Source: Chryseomonas sp014190935 (lineage in GTDB: Bacteria; Pseudomonadota; Gammaproteobacteria; Pseudomonadales; Pseudomonadaceae). Taken from it: a DNA stretch of 64,000 nucleotides. The stretch lies in contig NZ_JACHVV010000004.1 in the NCBI RefSeq assembly GCF_014190935.1, positions 434,001-498,000 on the forward strand. The letters run 5' to 3'. The position numbers and the translations under genes were made by a program. Positions 44,865 to 53,121 of this stretch are shown in pieces; the stretch's first letter is position 1, and every line of letters starts with the position of its first letter. The notes below the pieces were generated by a model. That model searched no databases. It saw only the letters and a list, made by a program, of their open reading frames with translations, and was not told where the DNA came from.

Positions 44865-45488
44865 TTAGAAGCTCTTGGCCATGACTGAGCGGTAGGTGAT
44901 CCGCTGGCCGACTTGATCGCTCGCACAGCCGGCACCCGCACAGCTGTCCACCTCGTAGTAGCGCGTGCCACATCCGGTCAGGGCGCAATTGTTTTCGCTA
45001 CCAGTATCCAGAGGTCCGAGATCGACCACGTACCAGCGGGCATTGGGCGTTTCCGCCGTGGTACCTGAGTTCAGGATGCTGTAGCCGTCGAGGGTTGCGC
45101 TCGGGTCGCCGTTACGGAACAGCGGCGTCATGTACCCCAGAGGTACGCTGAGCTTGCCGATCGTCTCGCTACCCAGGGCAGCACCTCCGGCGTTCAGGTA
45201 GGCGTTGTTGCGCAGCTGATAGGGAATGCAGAAGGTCAAGGTACAGGTGCTTGCCAGGTCGGGCGCGGCAACGGCTCTGCCGATCACGCCCTCGCCGGCC
45301 CTGAGTGCGGTCTCGGCGGCGCTCTGCAGATTGTGCTGCTGCTTGATATTGCCCATGACCCGTGACTCCAGGGTGACGCCCCGCAGGCTGGTCAGGGCCA
45401 GAATCGTCAACAGCAGGAGCAGCACCAACGCGATCAGCAACGACGCGCCACGCTGTCGTCTTCCCGAGTGGCATCGAGAAAAGGTCAT
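44865..45488 (-). CDS. pilX: Minor pilin PilX
   Basis: A 207-residue PilX. The basic leader (MTFSRCHSGRRQRG) precedes ASLLIALVLLLLLTILALTSLRGVTLESRVMGN, where PilX characteristically lacks the FTxxE start. SAAETALRAGE follows, as in the PilX N-terminal domain. Cysteines in the C-terminal half (STCTLTFC, NNCALTGCG, DSCAGAGC) suggest disulfides. It overlaps the pilW stop by 4 nt (ATGA) and touches pilY1 through TAATG. It is an inner-membrane assembly initiator with PilV, PilW and PilE. Confidence 0.9.
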   Translation of the reverse strand: MTFSRCHSGRRQRGASLLIALVLLLLLTILALTSLRGVTLESRVMGNIKQQHNLQSAAETALRAGEGVIGRAVAAPDLASTCTLTFCIPYQLRNNAYLNAGGAALGSETIGKLSVPLGYMTPLFRNGDPSATLDGYSILNSGTTAETPNARWYVVDLGPLDTGSENNCALTGCGTRYYEVDSCAGAGCASDQVGQRITYRSVMAKSF

Positions 45489-46396
45489 GGCATCAGGTTC
45501 CTCAGGGTAATGGTGTCCTGGGCGATCTGGTACAGATAGGCGCTGCCGGTAAAGGTCGTGGAATAGGTCTGGTTCCACTGGCTCAGGACGAGCGGTGTAT
45601 CGCTGGTATCGCGTAATCCACGGGCCACTGACTGCAAGAGAGCCGAATAGCGCACAGCTCGGATCAGGGCGGCCGAACTGGTAGCGGGCGTGAGGGTAAA
45701 GGAGGAGACGCTCTTGTCGGTACCGACGCCATAGTCGAAGCGCAGATCGCGAATACCGCTGATGAGCTGAGCGGTGCCGGTATCACCCTTGATCCGAGTA
45801 CAGGCGCCATTGCCGCAGGCCAGCAGATTACTCGCACACACCAAGGCGCCTGGACGTTCGTTAGCCGCCCCAGTGGTGAAGTTGAGATCGGTCGCCAGGG
45901 AAAAGCGCTCGACGATCACCGCGTTCTGAGCGGTATTGGAGTACTCGTAGGGGGCATCGGCGTTGTTGGCCAAGGTGCTCGACTGGGCACTCAGCACCTG
46001 ACCACGGCAGTCGATTTCCCGGGCGTCGCGCGCCTGGTAACGGATACAGATACTGGTCGCATCGCCAGTCACCGAGGCACCCGCCGCGAACTTGCAATCC
46101 AGGGCGTTGCCGGTATTCGAGCTTCCGCTGTCGGCCGGAAAATCCTGGGTGACCGCGATATCCGGCCGCCGTCGATAGCCCGCCTTGGCCAGCTCCTGAC
46201 TCAGCAGCGCCAACGCGAAGCGGCCATTCTCCTGATTGACCTCCTGGCTCTGCTGGAACAGGTAGGTTCTCTTGTTGTTGATGTAGAGCTGGGTGATTCC
46301 CAGGATCAGAAAGCTGCTGATGGCCAGGGCAACCATCAGCTCGACGATGGACAGTCCCCGTTGCCGGGCCGATGCGTTCACGAAGCGGTTGAGCAT
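45485..46396 (-). CDS. pilW: Minor pilin PilW
   Basis: A 303-residue minor pilin. The leader (MLNRFVNASARQRG) is followed by LSIVELMVALAISSFLILGITQLYINNKRTYLFQQSQEVNQENGRFALALLSQELAKAGY, the PilW/PilJ-type N-terminal helix. It is the largest of the minor pilins, as expected. It starts 10 nt after the pilV stop and overlaps pilX by 4 nt. The in-frame extension upstream of 46396 runs into pilV and was rejected. Confidence 0.9.
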   Translation of the reverse strand: MLNRFVNASARQRGLSIVELMVALAISSFLILGITQLYINNKRTYLFQQSQEVNQENGRFALALLSQELAKAGYRRRPDIAVTQDFPADSGSSNTGNALDCKFAAGASVTGDATSICIRYQARDAREIDCRGQVLSAQSSTLANNADAPYEYSNTAQNAVIVERFSLATDLNFTTGAANERPGALVCASNLLACGNGACTRIKGDTGTAQLISGIRDLRFDYGVGTDKSVSSFTLTPATSSAALIRAVRYSALLQSVARGLRDTSDTPLVLSQWNQTYSTTFTGSAYLYQIAQDTITLRNLMP

Positions 46397-46406
46397 TGAA
46401 CGGGCC

Positions 46407-46934
46407 TCAGAGTCGGGTTCGCAAACGGTAGGTACAGATGGAGCTGGTACCGTTGCCAGTCGGAGTACCACCGTCCAGGCAGCTGTCGACCGGCGCGACC
46501 CAGGCCACCTGGATCTCGAGGTAGTCGCCTCCCTTACAGGACGCCGCCGCCCCCGCAGGACCTGGGGTCGCGTTCTGACAGACATAGAAGGAACTGCTCA
46601 GCAGGTCCGCCGCACCGGGCAGGAGCGAACTGGCCTGGGCTGCCCAGCAGGCGAGCTGATCATCCGCAGCGGCTGGGGTCGGACGACAGCTTGCCGGTGC
46701 ACTCGCGAAATCATCGTCAGGCGCCTTGAGGTAGCTGTCGACTGCCGTCGGGTTGGCGCGGACGAGCTCCAGAAGGTCATTGGTCAGCATCATGGCAGCG
46801 TTGCGCTGGACGGAGTCTTGAGTGAAAGGCACCGCCTTGCTCTGCAAGGCGGCAATGCCAAGCAGACCCACACAGATCAGCACGACGCTGACCAACACCT
46901 CAATCATGCTGAAGCCTGACTGCAGCCTCCTCAC
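46407..46934 (-). CDS. pilV: Minor pilin PilV
   Basis: A 175-residue PilV. It probably starts at the GTG at 46934, whose GTGA overlaps the stop of the preceding gene; GGGGAG lies 5 nt before it and the leader becomes MRRLQSG, cut before FSMIEVLVSVVLICVGLLGIAALQSKAV. The C-terminal half carries several cysteines (ASCRP, QLACW, YVCQN, ASCKGG, DSCLDG). Longer in-frame starts overlap the fimT/U gene and are unlikely. Confidence 0.88.
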   Translation of the reverse strand: MRRLQSGFSMIEVLVSVVLICVGLLGIAALQSKAVPFTQDSVQRNAAMMLTNDLLELVRANPTAVDSYLKAPDDDFASAPASCRPTPAAADDQLACWAAQASSLLPGAADLLSSSFYVCQNATPGPAGAAASCKGGDYLEIQVAWVAPVDSCLDGGTPTGNGTSSICTYRLRTRL

Positions 46935-47428
46935 GTGCACTCCCCAGTCGGGGGCCGGTCGGTGGATGGCTGGGTGATCCGTCCGGTCACGCTGACACCC
47001 ACGAAACGGCACTGCCCTGCCTGATCGACTGGGCAAAGGGTGAAACACTGATTGATTGTGGCACCGGTAGTACCGGTCGCGCTGAAACTCGCCTGAACGG
47101 CACCCGAGCTCACCGTTATACCACTCTGCAAACCGCCGGCGTCGATACGCCTGAGTACCTGCCCTGCCGCAGTGATGTTGAAGCCGGCATTCCAGGTGTT
47201 CGCACTATCAGCCGTCAACGTTACCGTCACCCCCCGGGTAATGGCTTCGCTACGCGCATACTGCAATACCGTCACCAACTCATCGGCAGCGGCCTGGACC
47301 TTGTTGGAGCGGATCAGACCGGCAAAACTGGGCGCGGCGATGGCCAAGAAGATGCCCAGCAAGGCGACAACTACCAACATCTCGATCAGGGTAAAACCCT
47401 GGACGGGACGTAATGACCTATTTTTCAT
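46931..47428 (-). CDS. GspH/FimT-FimU type minor pseudopilin, first gene of the pilin operon
   Basis: 165 residues. The leader MKNRSLRPVQG is cut before FTLIEMLVVVALLGIFLAIAAPSFAGLIRSNKVQAAADELVTVLQYARSEAI, a classic GspH/FimT start. The C-terminal CFTLCPVDQAGQC ... RFVGVSVTGRI is shared by FimT and FimU. P. aeruginosa has both fimT and fimU ahead of pilV; here only one such gene is present, so it presumably fills the FimU role. The promoter must lie in the gene-free region to the right. Confidence 0.87.
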   Translation of the reverse strand: MKNRSLRPVQGFTLIEMLVVVALLGIFLAIAAPSFAGLIRSNKVQAAADELVTVLQYARSEAITRGVTVTLTADSANTWNAGFNITAAGQVLRRIDAGGLQSGITVSSGAVQASFSATGTTGATINQCFTLCPVDQAGQCRFVGVSVTGRITQPSTDRPPTGECT

Positions 47429-48619
47429 GACGGGGTATCCAAGCGAAAAGCGCAAGCCGGGAATCTCCTTCCGCGGCGAGACAGCACTCAGTCGTCATCC
47501 TTGAGCATTCAGACAAAAAGCGAATCGATCCGGCGTCATAAGCCTAGACGTGCTCCACTGATACCTGTGTCTACCATGCTGAATCCATGGACACCGCAAG
47601 TCAGCAGACGCGGGATAGTCGGCCCCGAAACCATGATGGCCGGCATAGCTGTCCTGGCTTGTATCAGACCCAACAACCAGACCGAGCAGACCCGTGATGG
47701 GTAGCGAAGGCAGCATCCATTGGCGAAGCGATCCGAGCTCCAAGAGCTACTCACTGGCTCTGGCCGTGGAGCAATTTTCTCTCCAGCCGCGGGTACAGCG
47801 TTCCGGAGTGGCACCGTACAGCAGCAACTTCATCCTTAGCTATAAAGCAAAAGTGAAGCCCTCAGCCTTCTGCACGCCAGCTCGGCCTTATGGGTAACGG
47901 AATGGTAGGAATGCTGCACCCAGGCGAGCTGAAAATCAGCAACGGCTGGATATTCGGCCATCCTGGCGGGATGACTGGACAGGACCGGGACAGGCGAAAC
48001 GGAAGGCTGCGGCGTGGTGCATTGCCTTGCAGAATGCAAATAAAGCCAGCTATCAATGCGCCAGCTAAGCATTAAAACCTATTCCAAAAGCCCTGATGGC
48101 CAAGGTCTATCGGCCAGCGCCCAGTAAAGCTAAGACGCTTTCGCGGAAGCAAGCGTGGGGCTGCTGACCATGGCATCTCTCTTTAGCCCCCTCAACTGGC
48201 TCCCGACTCTCTCTGCGCTCTGCCTCCGCTTTCCTGGCCAGAAGACTGCAGAGCAGCGTGCCCCCGCCTATCCACCTCATTAATTGAACGAACAAATAAT
48301 TAAACAATATTTAAATTGAAAGAACGAACAATCAAAAACAATTAGAACTACCAACTTCTCATCCAGGCGAGATAACACCAGACATAACTAGCCAAACACT
48401 GTGCGATTGTTCTAAAACAGTAACGATCCTATCTGGAGCAGCCGTTACGCCTGGCTTGCAGACCCTGGACGCCAAGACGAAAGAGCCACTTTCGATCCGC
48501 ACGACGACATAGCGAAGCGCCTGTATCCACCAACAGATCGCACTTATCACTATTGGACGCCTGGCCGAATTCGCTTCGTAACGCCTCTGCTTTCATCTAC
48601 CGACAATGACAAGGCCGCT
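47429..48619. other. Gene-free 1.2-kb region between the pilin operon and the methyltransferase
   Basis: No convincing gene is seen on either strand; short frames lack SD, family motifs and normal codon use. Base composition is lower in GC than the flanks, and about 48283-48360 is strongly AT-rich with a direct repeat GAACGAACAA at both ends of an A/T tract. A degenerate direct repeat of about 52-70 nt occurs at about 47575-47640 and 47908-47965, sharing ATGCTG and later TCAGCA and GGATA, TCGGCC. Expected contents are the pilin-operon promoter and possibly an RNA or a decayed gene. Confidence 0.6.
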
Positions 48620-49303
48620 ATGCACGACTCGAAGAAAATCGATTATTCGCTGAATACCGCCGACAGCGCCGCTCCGCACTCCGCGCTGGACAATGCCGCC
48701 ATCATTTCCGCCTACCGGCGCTGGGCCAATGTCTATGATCGGGTGTTCGGCGGCGTTTCCGCGCCGGGCCGCAAGCGTGCGGTGGCGGCGGTCAACGCCC
48801 TGGCGGGGACCCGGGTGCTGGAAGTGGGCGTCGGGACGGGGCTGGCCCTGCCTCACTACGGCGCCGACAAGCGCGTCACCGGGATCGATCTTTCGCCCGA
48901 CATGCTGGCCAAGGCCCGGGAGCGGGTCATTCGCGACGACATCACCACGGTGGACGCCCTGCTCGAGGCCAATGCCGAGGAAACCGGCCTGCCCACCGGC
49001 TCCTTCGATATCGCCGTGGCCATGTTCGTGGCCTCGGTGGTGCCCAATCCGCGCAAGCTGATGCAGGAGATGCGCCGGGTGGTGAAGCCGGGGGGTCACC
49101 TCTTGCTGGTCAATCACTTCCAGGCCGAGAGCGGCCTGCGGCTGCTGGCGGAAAAGGCCCTGGCACCGGCCTCGCGCAAGCTCGGCTGGCACCCGGACTT
49201 CGCCATGGGCTCCATCCTCTCCCGCGAAGACCTGCGCCGCGCCAGTCGCCGCAGCGTACCGCCCTTCGGGCTGTTCACCCTGGTGCAGCTGACCAACGAC
49301 TGA
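48620..49303 (+). CDS. Phospholipid N-methyltransferase PmtA type (SAM-dependent)
   Basis: A 227-residue class I methyltransferase. It begins IISAYRRWANVYDRVFGGV, then SAM motif I VLEVGVGTGLALPHYG (about 65-80), VTGIDLSPDMLAKARERV, FDIAVAMFVASVVPNP and MRRVVKPGGHLLLVNHF. This pattern fits PmtA, which makes phosphatidylcholine from phosphatidylethanolamine in the inner membrane. AAGG precedes the ATG. It is preceded by the AT-rich gene-free stretch and followed by a 3 x 16-bp tandem repeat. A different methyl acceptor is possible. Confidence 0.82.
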   Translation: MHDSKKIDYSLNTADSAAPHSALDNAAIISAYRRWANVYDRVFGGVSAPGRKRAVAAVNALAGTRVLEVGVGTGLALPHYGADKRVTGIDLSPDMLAKARERVIRDDITTVDALLEANAEETGLPTGSFDIAVAMFVASVVPNPRKLMQEMRRVVKPGGHLLLVNHFQAESGLRLLAEKALAPASRKLGWHPDFAMGSILSREDLRRASRRSVPPFGLFTLVQLTND

Positions 49304-49304
49304 T

Positions 49305-49352
49305 GGCTACTCCACGCGACAGCTACTCCACCCGATAGCTACTCCACGCGAT
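49305..49352. repeat. Three tandem 16-bp repeats at the 3' end of the DUF6515 gene
   Basis: Units GGCTACTCCACGCGAC, AGCTACTCCACCCGAT and AGCTACTCCACGCGAT run head to tail between the stop of the methyltransferase gene (49303) and the convergent DUF6515 gene. On the minus strand each unit reads CTATCGCGTGGAGTAG or a near copy, which is the last coding 13 nt plus the stop of the DUF6515 gene. The repeats are thus tandem copies of that gene's own 3' end. Confidence 0.85.
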
Positions 49353-50319
49353 AGCCACGCCCCGCCAGGCAGGCCGCCAGCGCCTGGCGGAAACGCTGGG
49401 TGAGGTAGGGATCGCCGACCGCACCGGGTCGCTCGGGATCGAAGCCCGACTCTCCGGCGGCGTAGCGCCGGCAGTCGTAGCGATCCGTGGCGTAGCGCTG
49501 CGGCGACTGCCCCTGCAAGGGATAGGCGGTGACGTCATAGGCGTCGTAGTCCGTTCCCCTAGGCGCTGCCGTGGTGGTCGGCACGGCCGCCACGCTGGGA
49601 TCGGCGACGGTGACGAAGCCGCCGCCCGGATCGGTGCGGTAGTAGCTGCCCGCGGCGAAGTAATAGGTGGTGCCGCCCATCCACAGGGTCTCGGCGAAGG
49701 CCGGCAGGACGCTGACCCGCACCCCGGTCGGCGGCAGGGTCACCACATAGCGCGGCCCCTGGGGTCGATACCAGTAGCCGTCGGCATAGTAATACTGGCT
49801 GTCCCGGTACCAGATGCGGGTGAAGCCGGCCGGCACGCCCGGCACCTCGAACCCCGGTCGCCACTGGGGATTGGCGCCCCAACCCGGACGCGGCCCGGCC
49901 CATTGGGGATCGCGCTCCGGACGCGGGGGCGGAGGCGGCGGGTAGTTCCGCCCCGGTTGATCGGGCGCCGGCAGCATATAGCCGGGGCGCGGCACGGGAA
50001 CGGGGCGATCCTGCCAGGCCGGCTGATAGCCCGGCCGCGGCGGCGGGGGGTCGTTGCGCTCCCAGCGCTCCAGCGCCGGACCATTGCCGCGCCCAGGACC
50101 GTCGCCACGCCCGGGCGGGCCACCATTCCAGTCACCCTGGCCACCGCCCTGCCAGCGCCCGGCGTTGCCGGCGGGTGCGATCGGCGGCGGCTGGGCCCCG
50201 GGTGGCGGGGTCACGTAGCCGCCGCCGAGGCGATAGTTGTTGTCGGCCCAGGCGGGCGCGGCGCTCCACAGGGAAACGCCGGAAAGGACAAGCGCGAACA
50301 GCACGGCAGGCGATTTCAT
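49339..50319 (-). CDS. Secreted Pro/Gly-rich protein with C-terminal DUF6515 domain
   Basis: A 326-residue exported protein. The signal peptide (KSPAVLFALVLSGVSLWSAAPAWA) is followed by a disordered Pro/Gly/Arg-rich region (about 25-165) and a compact C-terminal part (about 170-326) rich in Tyr (RIWYRDSQYYYADGYWYRP, TTYYFAAGSYYRT). This corresponds to the DUF6515 module followed by a Cys-containing tail (YDCRRYAAGESGFDP, RFRQALAACLAGRGY). The role is unknown; an envelope or surface location is inferred. The ATG at 50319 begins the signal peptide. It is divergent from the ProP-like transporter by 293 nt. Confidence 0.78.
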   Translation of the reverse strand: MKSPAVLFALVLSGVSLWSAAPAWADNNYRLGGGYVTPPPGAQPPPIAPAGNAGRWQGGGQGDWNGGPPGRGDGPGRGNGPALERWERNDPPPPRPGYQPAWQDRPVPVPRPGYMLPAPDQPGRNYPPPPPPRPERDPQWAGPRPGWGANPQWRPGFEVPGVPAGFTRIWYRDSQYYYADGYWYRPQGPRYVVTLPPTGVRVSVLPAFAETLWMGGTTYYFAAGSYYRTDPGGGFVTVADPSVAAVPTTTAAPRGTDYDAYDVTAYPLQGQSPQRYATDRYDCRRYAAGESGFDPERPGAVGDPYLTQRFRQALAACLAGRGYRVE

Positions 50320-50612
50320 CGCACGGCTCCACGAGGGCATGGCCCAGAGTACCCCAAGGCTTGGACCCTGCCCCAGCCTGGCCGTTAGCCGCGCGCCCAT
50401 CCGCGCTCGAACGGCCGCCACAGACTGCCGAGGGCGAGCGGGGAAACCCGGGGGCCGCAAGGGCGGAGCGGACGCCCGGGTCTTGAATCCCCCAGGGCCG
50501 TGCAGGCATTCCCGGGACCATCCCTGGAGGCGGCAGGGAAGTTTCTGCCCGTCTGTCATCGCACTTCTAGCGGTGCGCTCGGGTCTATGGCCCCACGCAA
50601 GGAGGAAAACAC

Positions 50613-52064
50613 ATGTCGAAACACCATCATCACGTTGGCTGGTTCAAGCGCCGCCATGAGGTAAAACCGGACGACCTCACCATCGTCGACAATTCCCTGG
50701 TCAAGCGCGCCGTCGGCGCCGCCGCCCTCGGCAACGCCATGGAATGGTTCGACTTCGGCGTCTATGGCTACCTGGCCGTGACCCTGGGCAAGGTCTTCTT
50801 TCCCGACGGCGACGCCGCCGCCCAGCTGATCGCCACCTTCGCCACCTTTACCGTGGCCTTCCTGGTCCGCCCCATCGGCGGCATGGTCTTTGGTCCTTTG
50901 GGCGACAAGTACGGTCGCCAGAAGGTGCTGGCCCTGACCATGATCATGATGGCCCTGGGCACCTTCAGCATCGGCCTGATCCCCAGCTACCAGAGCATTG
51001 GCATCTGGGCACCCGCCCTGCTGTTGCTGGCGCGCGTGGTGCAGGGCTTCTCCACCGGTGGCGAATACGGGGGCGCGGCGACCTTCATCGCCGAATACGC
51101 CACCGACAAGACCCGCGGACGCATGGGCAGTTGGCTGGAATTCGGCACCCTGGCCGGCTATATCGCCGGCGCGGGAACGGTCACGGCGCTCACTGCGGCC
51201 CTGACCCAGGAACAGCTGCTCGACTGGGGTTGGCGCGTACCCTTCTTCATCGCCGGTCCGCTCGGCCTGCTCGGGCTCTATATGCGCCTCAAGCTGGAAG
51301 AAACTCCGGCATTCAAGGCCCATACCGAAGCCAACGAAGGCAAGGCCGCGGACGGTCCGGCGCACAGCCTGCGCGAGCTGTTCACCCTGCATCGCGTCGC
51401 CCTGCTCAAGTGCATCGGCCTAGTGCTGGTGTTCAACGTCACCGACTACATGCTGCTGACCTACATGCCCAGCTACCTGGCCGTGACCATGGGCTACGCC
51501 GAGACCAAGGGCCTGCTGCTGATCCTCATCGTCATGGTGGTGATGATGCCGCTCAACATCCTGGGTGGCTTCTTCAGTGACCGCCTGGGCCGCAAGCCGA
51601 TGATCATCGGCGCCTGCCTGGCGATCCTGGTGCTGGCGATTCCCTGCCTCAAGCTGATCGGCAGCGGCCACGACTGGCTGATCTTCCTTGGCCTGATGCT
51701 GCTGGGCATGGCCCTGGCCTGCTTTACCAGCACCATGCCGTCCACCCTGCCGGCGCTGTTCTATACCCCGATCCGCTACAGCGCCCTGTCCATCGCCTTC
51801 AACATCTCGGTGTCGCTGTTCGGGGGCACCACCCCGCTGGTCACCGCCTGGCTGGTGGAAAAGACCGGCGACCCCCTGGTGCCGGCCTACTACATGATGG
51901 CCGCTGCGGTGATCGGCATCCTGACCATGCTCACCGTGCGCGAAACCGCCGGCCAACCCCTGCGCGGCTCGCCGCCCTCGGTGGCCAGTGAGGAGGAGGC
52001 CCGGGAATTCCTCGCCAGCGACGCGCCCCTGACCGTGGACAAGCAACCGCCCGGACAGGCCTGA
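50613..52064 (+). CDS. MFS proton/osmolyte symporter, ProP-like
   Basis: A 483-residue metabolite:H+ symporter. NAMEWFDFGVYGYLAV in TM1, GPLGDKYGRQKVLALTMIMMA in loop 2-3, RVVQGFSTGGEYGGAATFIAEYA and DRLGRKPMI match the ProP/ShiA family that imports proline and betaine. The long C-terminal tail lacks the ProP coiled coil, so osmosensing may differ. It has a strong SD (AAGGAGG) 7 nt before the ATG. An N-terminal His run (SKHHHH) is notable. It is monocistronic. Confidence 0.88.
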   Translation: MSKHHHHVGWFKRRHEVKPDDLTIVDNSLVKRAVGAAALGNAMEWFDFGVYGYLAVTLGKVFFPDGDAAAQLIATFATFTVAFLVRPIGGMVFGPLGDKYGRQKVLALTMIMMALGTFSIGLIPSYQSIGIWAPALLLLARVVQGFSTGGEYGGAATFIAEYATDKTRGRMGSWLEFGTLAGYIAGAGTVTALTAALTQEQLLDWGWRVPFFIAGPLGLLGLYMRLKLEETPAFKAHTEANEGKAADGPAHSLRELFTLHRVALLKCIGLVLVFNVTDYMLLTYMPSYLAVTMGYAETKGLLLILIVMVVMMPLNILGGFFSDRLGRKPMIIGACLAILVLAIPCLKLIGSGHDWLIFLGLMLLGMALACFTSTMPSTLPALFYTPIRYSALSIAFNISVSLFGGTTPLVTAWLVEKTGDPLVPAYYMMAAAVIGILTMLTVRETAGQPLRGSPPSVASEEEAREFLASDAPLTVDKQPPGQA

Positions 52065-52641
52065 GGCTCACGAGATGATCGCAGCCATGGCGGGTCGCCG
52101 TGGGTTGGGTTGAGCGTAGCGAAGCCCAACAGGTCTTGCCGCGGAGCGCCGACAATGTTGGGCTTCGACGATAAAGCCGTCTCAGCCCAACCTACGGTCT
52201 ATTGCGGCCATGGCTGCGATAAGACAGTCGCTCCTACGAAGCATATCGAAGCCTGTAGGGGCGGCCGTATCGGCGGACCGCCCTGGCCGCGATGCTCTTC
52301 CCACCAAACACCAAATCCCACCCAAAAGAAAAGGGGAGACCTTGCGGTCTCCCCTTGAATTCGTTGTCCTCTCGCACCGCTCGTGACGGTGGCTGCGATC
52401 GACCAGGAATGGTGACCTGGGCGGGCCCGGGCGCGGCGGACGGGATACCGTCGTTGGCGATGCGAAAGGCCCTCCTGGGGCGCCTTCGTTGGACAGCTCT
52501 ACCGGGCTATCGAAGTTGAGTTCAGCTTACGCCCCTGCTGCCAGCAGCGGGTTGCGTTGTGCAGCTTCTTTCCTGCCTCTTGCGCAATCCTTGGCCATAA
52601 ACCTAGCATTAGGCGCAATCGGCTAGCGCAAGGCATGCAAA
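52065..52641. other. Intergenic region with repeats, terminator and Lrp upstream region
   Basis: There is no convincing gene in these 577 bases. An inverted pair of GTAGGTTGGG-type units lies at 52099-52130 and 52156-52196, a strong hairpin at 52331-52356, and near the Lrp start the octamer palindrome TTGCGCAA (52580-52587) with two direct GCGCAATC copies (52583 and 52613) and an inverted GCGCAAG (52626-52632). The last group may be an autoregulatory site. Confidence 0.6.
52323..52356 (-). terminator. Strong hairpin with T-rich tail on the minus strand
   Basis: AAGGGGAGACC (52331-52341), loop TTGC, GGTCTCCCCTT (52346-52356): an 11-bp perfect stem. Read on the minus strand it is followed by TTCTTTTG, giving a Rho-independent terminator; on the plus strand the tail (GAATTCG) is poor. 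It may serve both directions, ending proP transcripts from the left. No annotated minus-strand gene lies directly to its right. Confidence 0.65.
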
Positions 52642-53121
52642 ATGGACAAACTCGATCGCTTCGATCTGAAAATCTTGGCAGAACTGCAGCGCGACGCGCG
52701 CCTCTCCAACCAGGAACTGGCCGAACGCATCGGCCTGTCGCCCTCACCCTGCTCGCGACGGGTCAAGCAACTGGAAGACAGCGGCTATATCACCCGCCAG
52801 GTCGCCCTGCTGGATCGCAAGAAGCTCGGGCTGTCGCTGACCGCCTTCGTGCTGATCGGCATGGACAGGCATACCCCGGAGCGCTTCGAGAACTTCCAAG
52901 CGATCATCGCCCAGTGCCCCGAGGTACTGGAGTGCTGCCTGGTCACCGGCATGGATGCGGATTACCAGCTCAAGGTCGTCGTGCCCGACATGGAGCACTA
53001 TCAGCAGCTGCTGCTGGGCACCCTGACGCGCATCGAGGGGGTCTCCAGCGTGCGCTCGAGTTTCGTGCTCAACCAGATCCTGGCCAGCACCGAGCTACCG
53101 CTCAACCATCTGCGGCCCTGA
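52642..53121 (+). CDS. Lrp/AsnC-family transcriptional regulator
   Basis: 159 residues. The AsnC HTH (DRFDLKILAELQRDARLSNQELAERIGLSPSPCSRRVKQLEDSGYI, 5-49) is followed by the RAM ligand domain (CPEVLECCLVTGMDADYQLKVVVPDMEHYQQLL ... GVSSVRSSFVLNQI). Such proteins respond to amino acids. Its last 27 nt overlap the convergent blh gene. No amino-acid gene is beside it, so its target is open; it could affect the rhodopsin operon, but nothing in the sequence shows this. Confidence 0.9.
   Translation: MDKLDRFDLKILAELQRDARLSNQELAERIGLSPSPCSRRVKQLEDSGYITRQVALLDRKKLGLSLTAFVLIGMDRHTPERFENFQAIIAQCPEVLECCLVTGMDADYQLKVVVPDMEHYQQLLLGTLTRIEGVSSVRSSFVLNQILASTELPLNHLRP

Noticed and set aside
47495..48307. Several 60-90 codon frames in the gene-free region
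   Set aside because: No SD, no domain, and unusual codon use. The similarity of two of them to each other comes from a DNA repeat, not from an intact gene.
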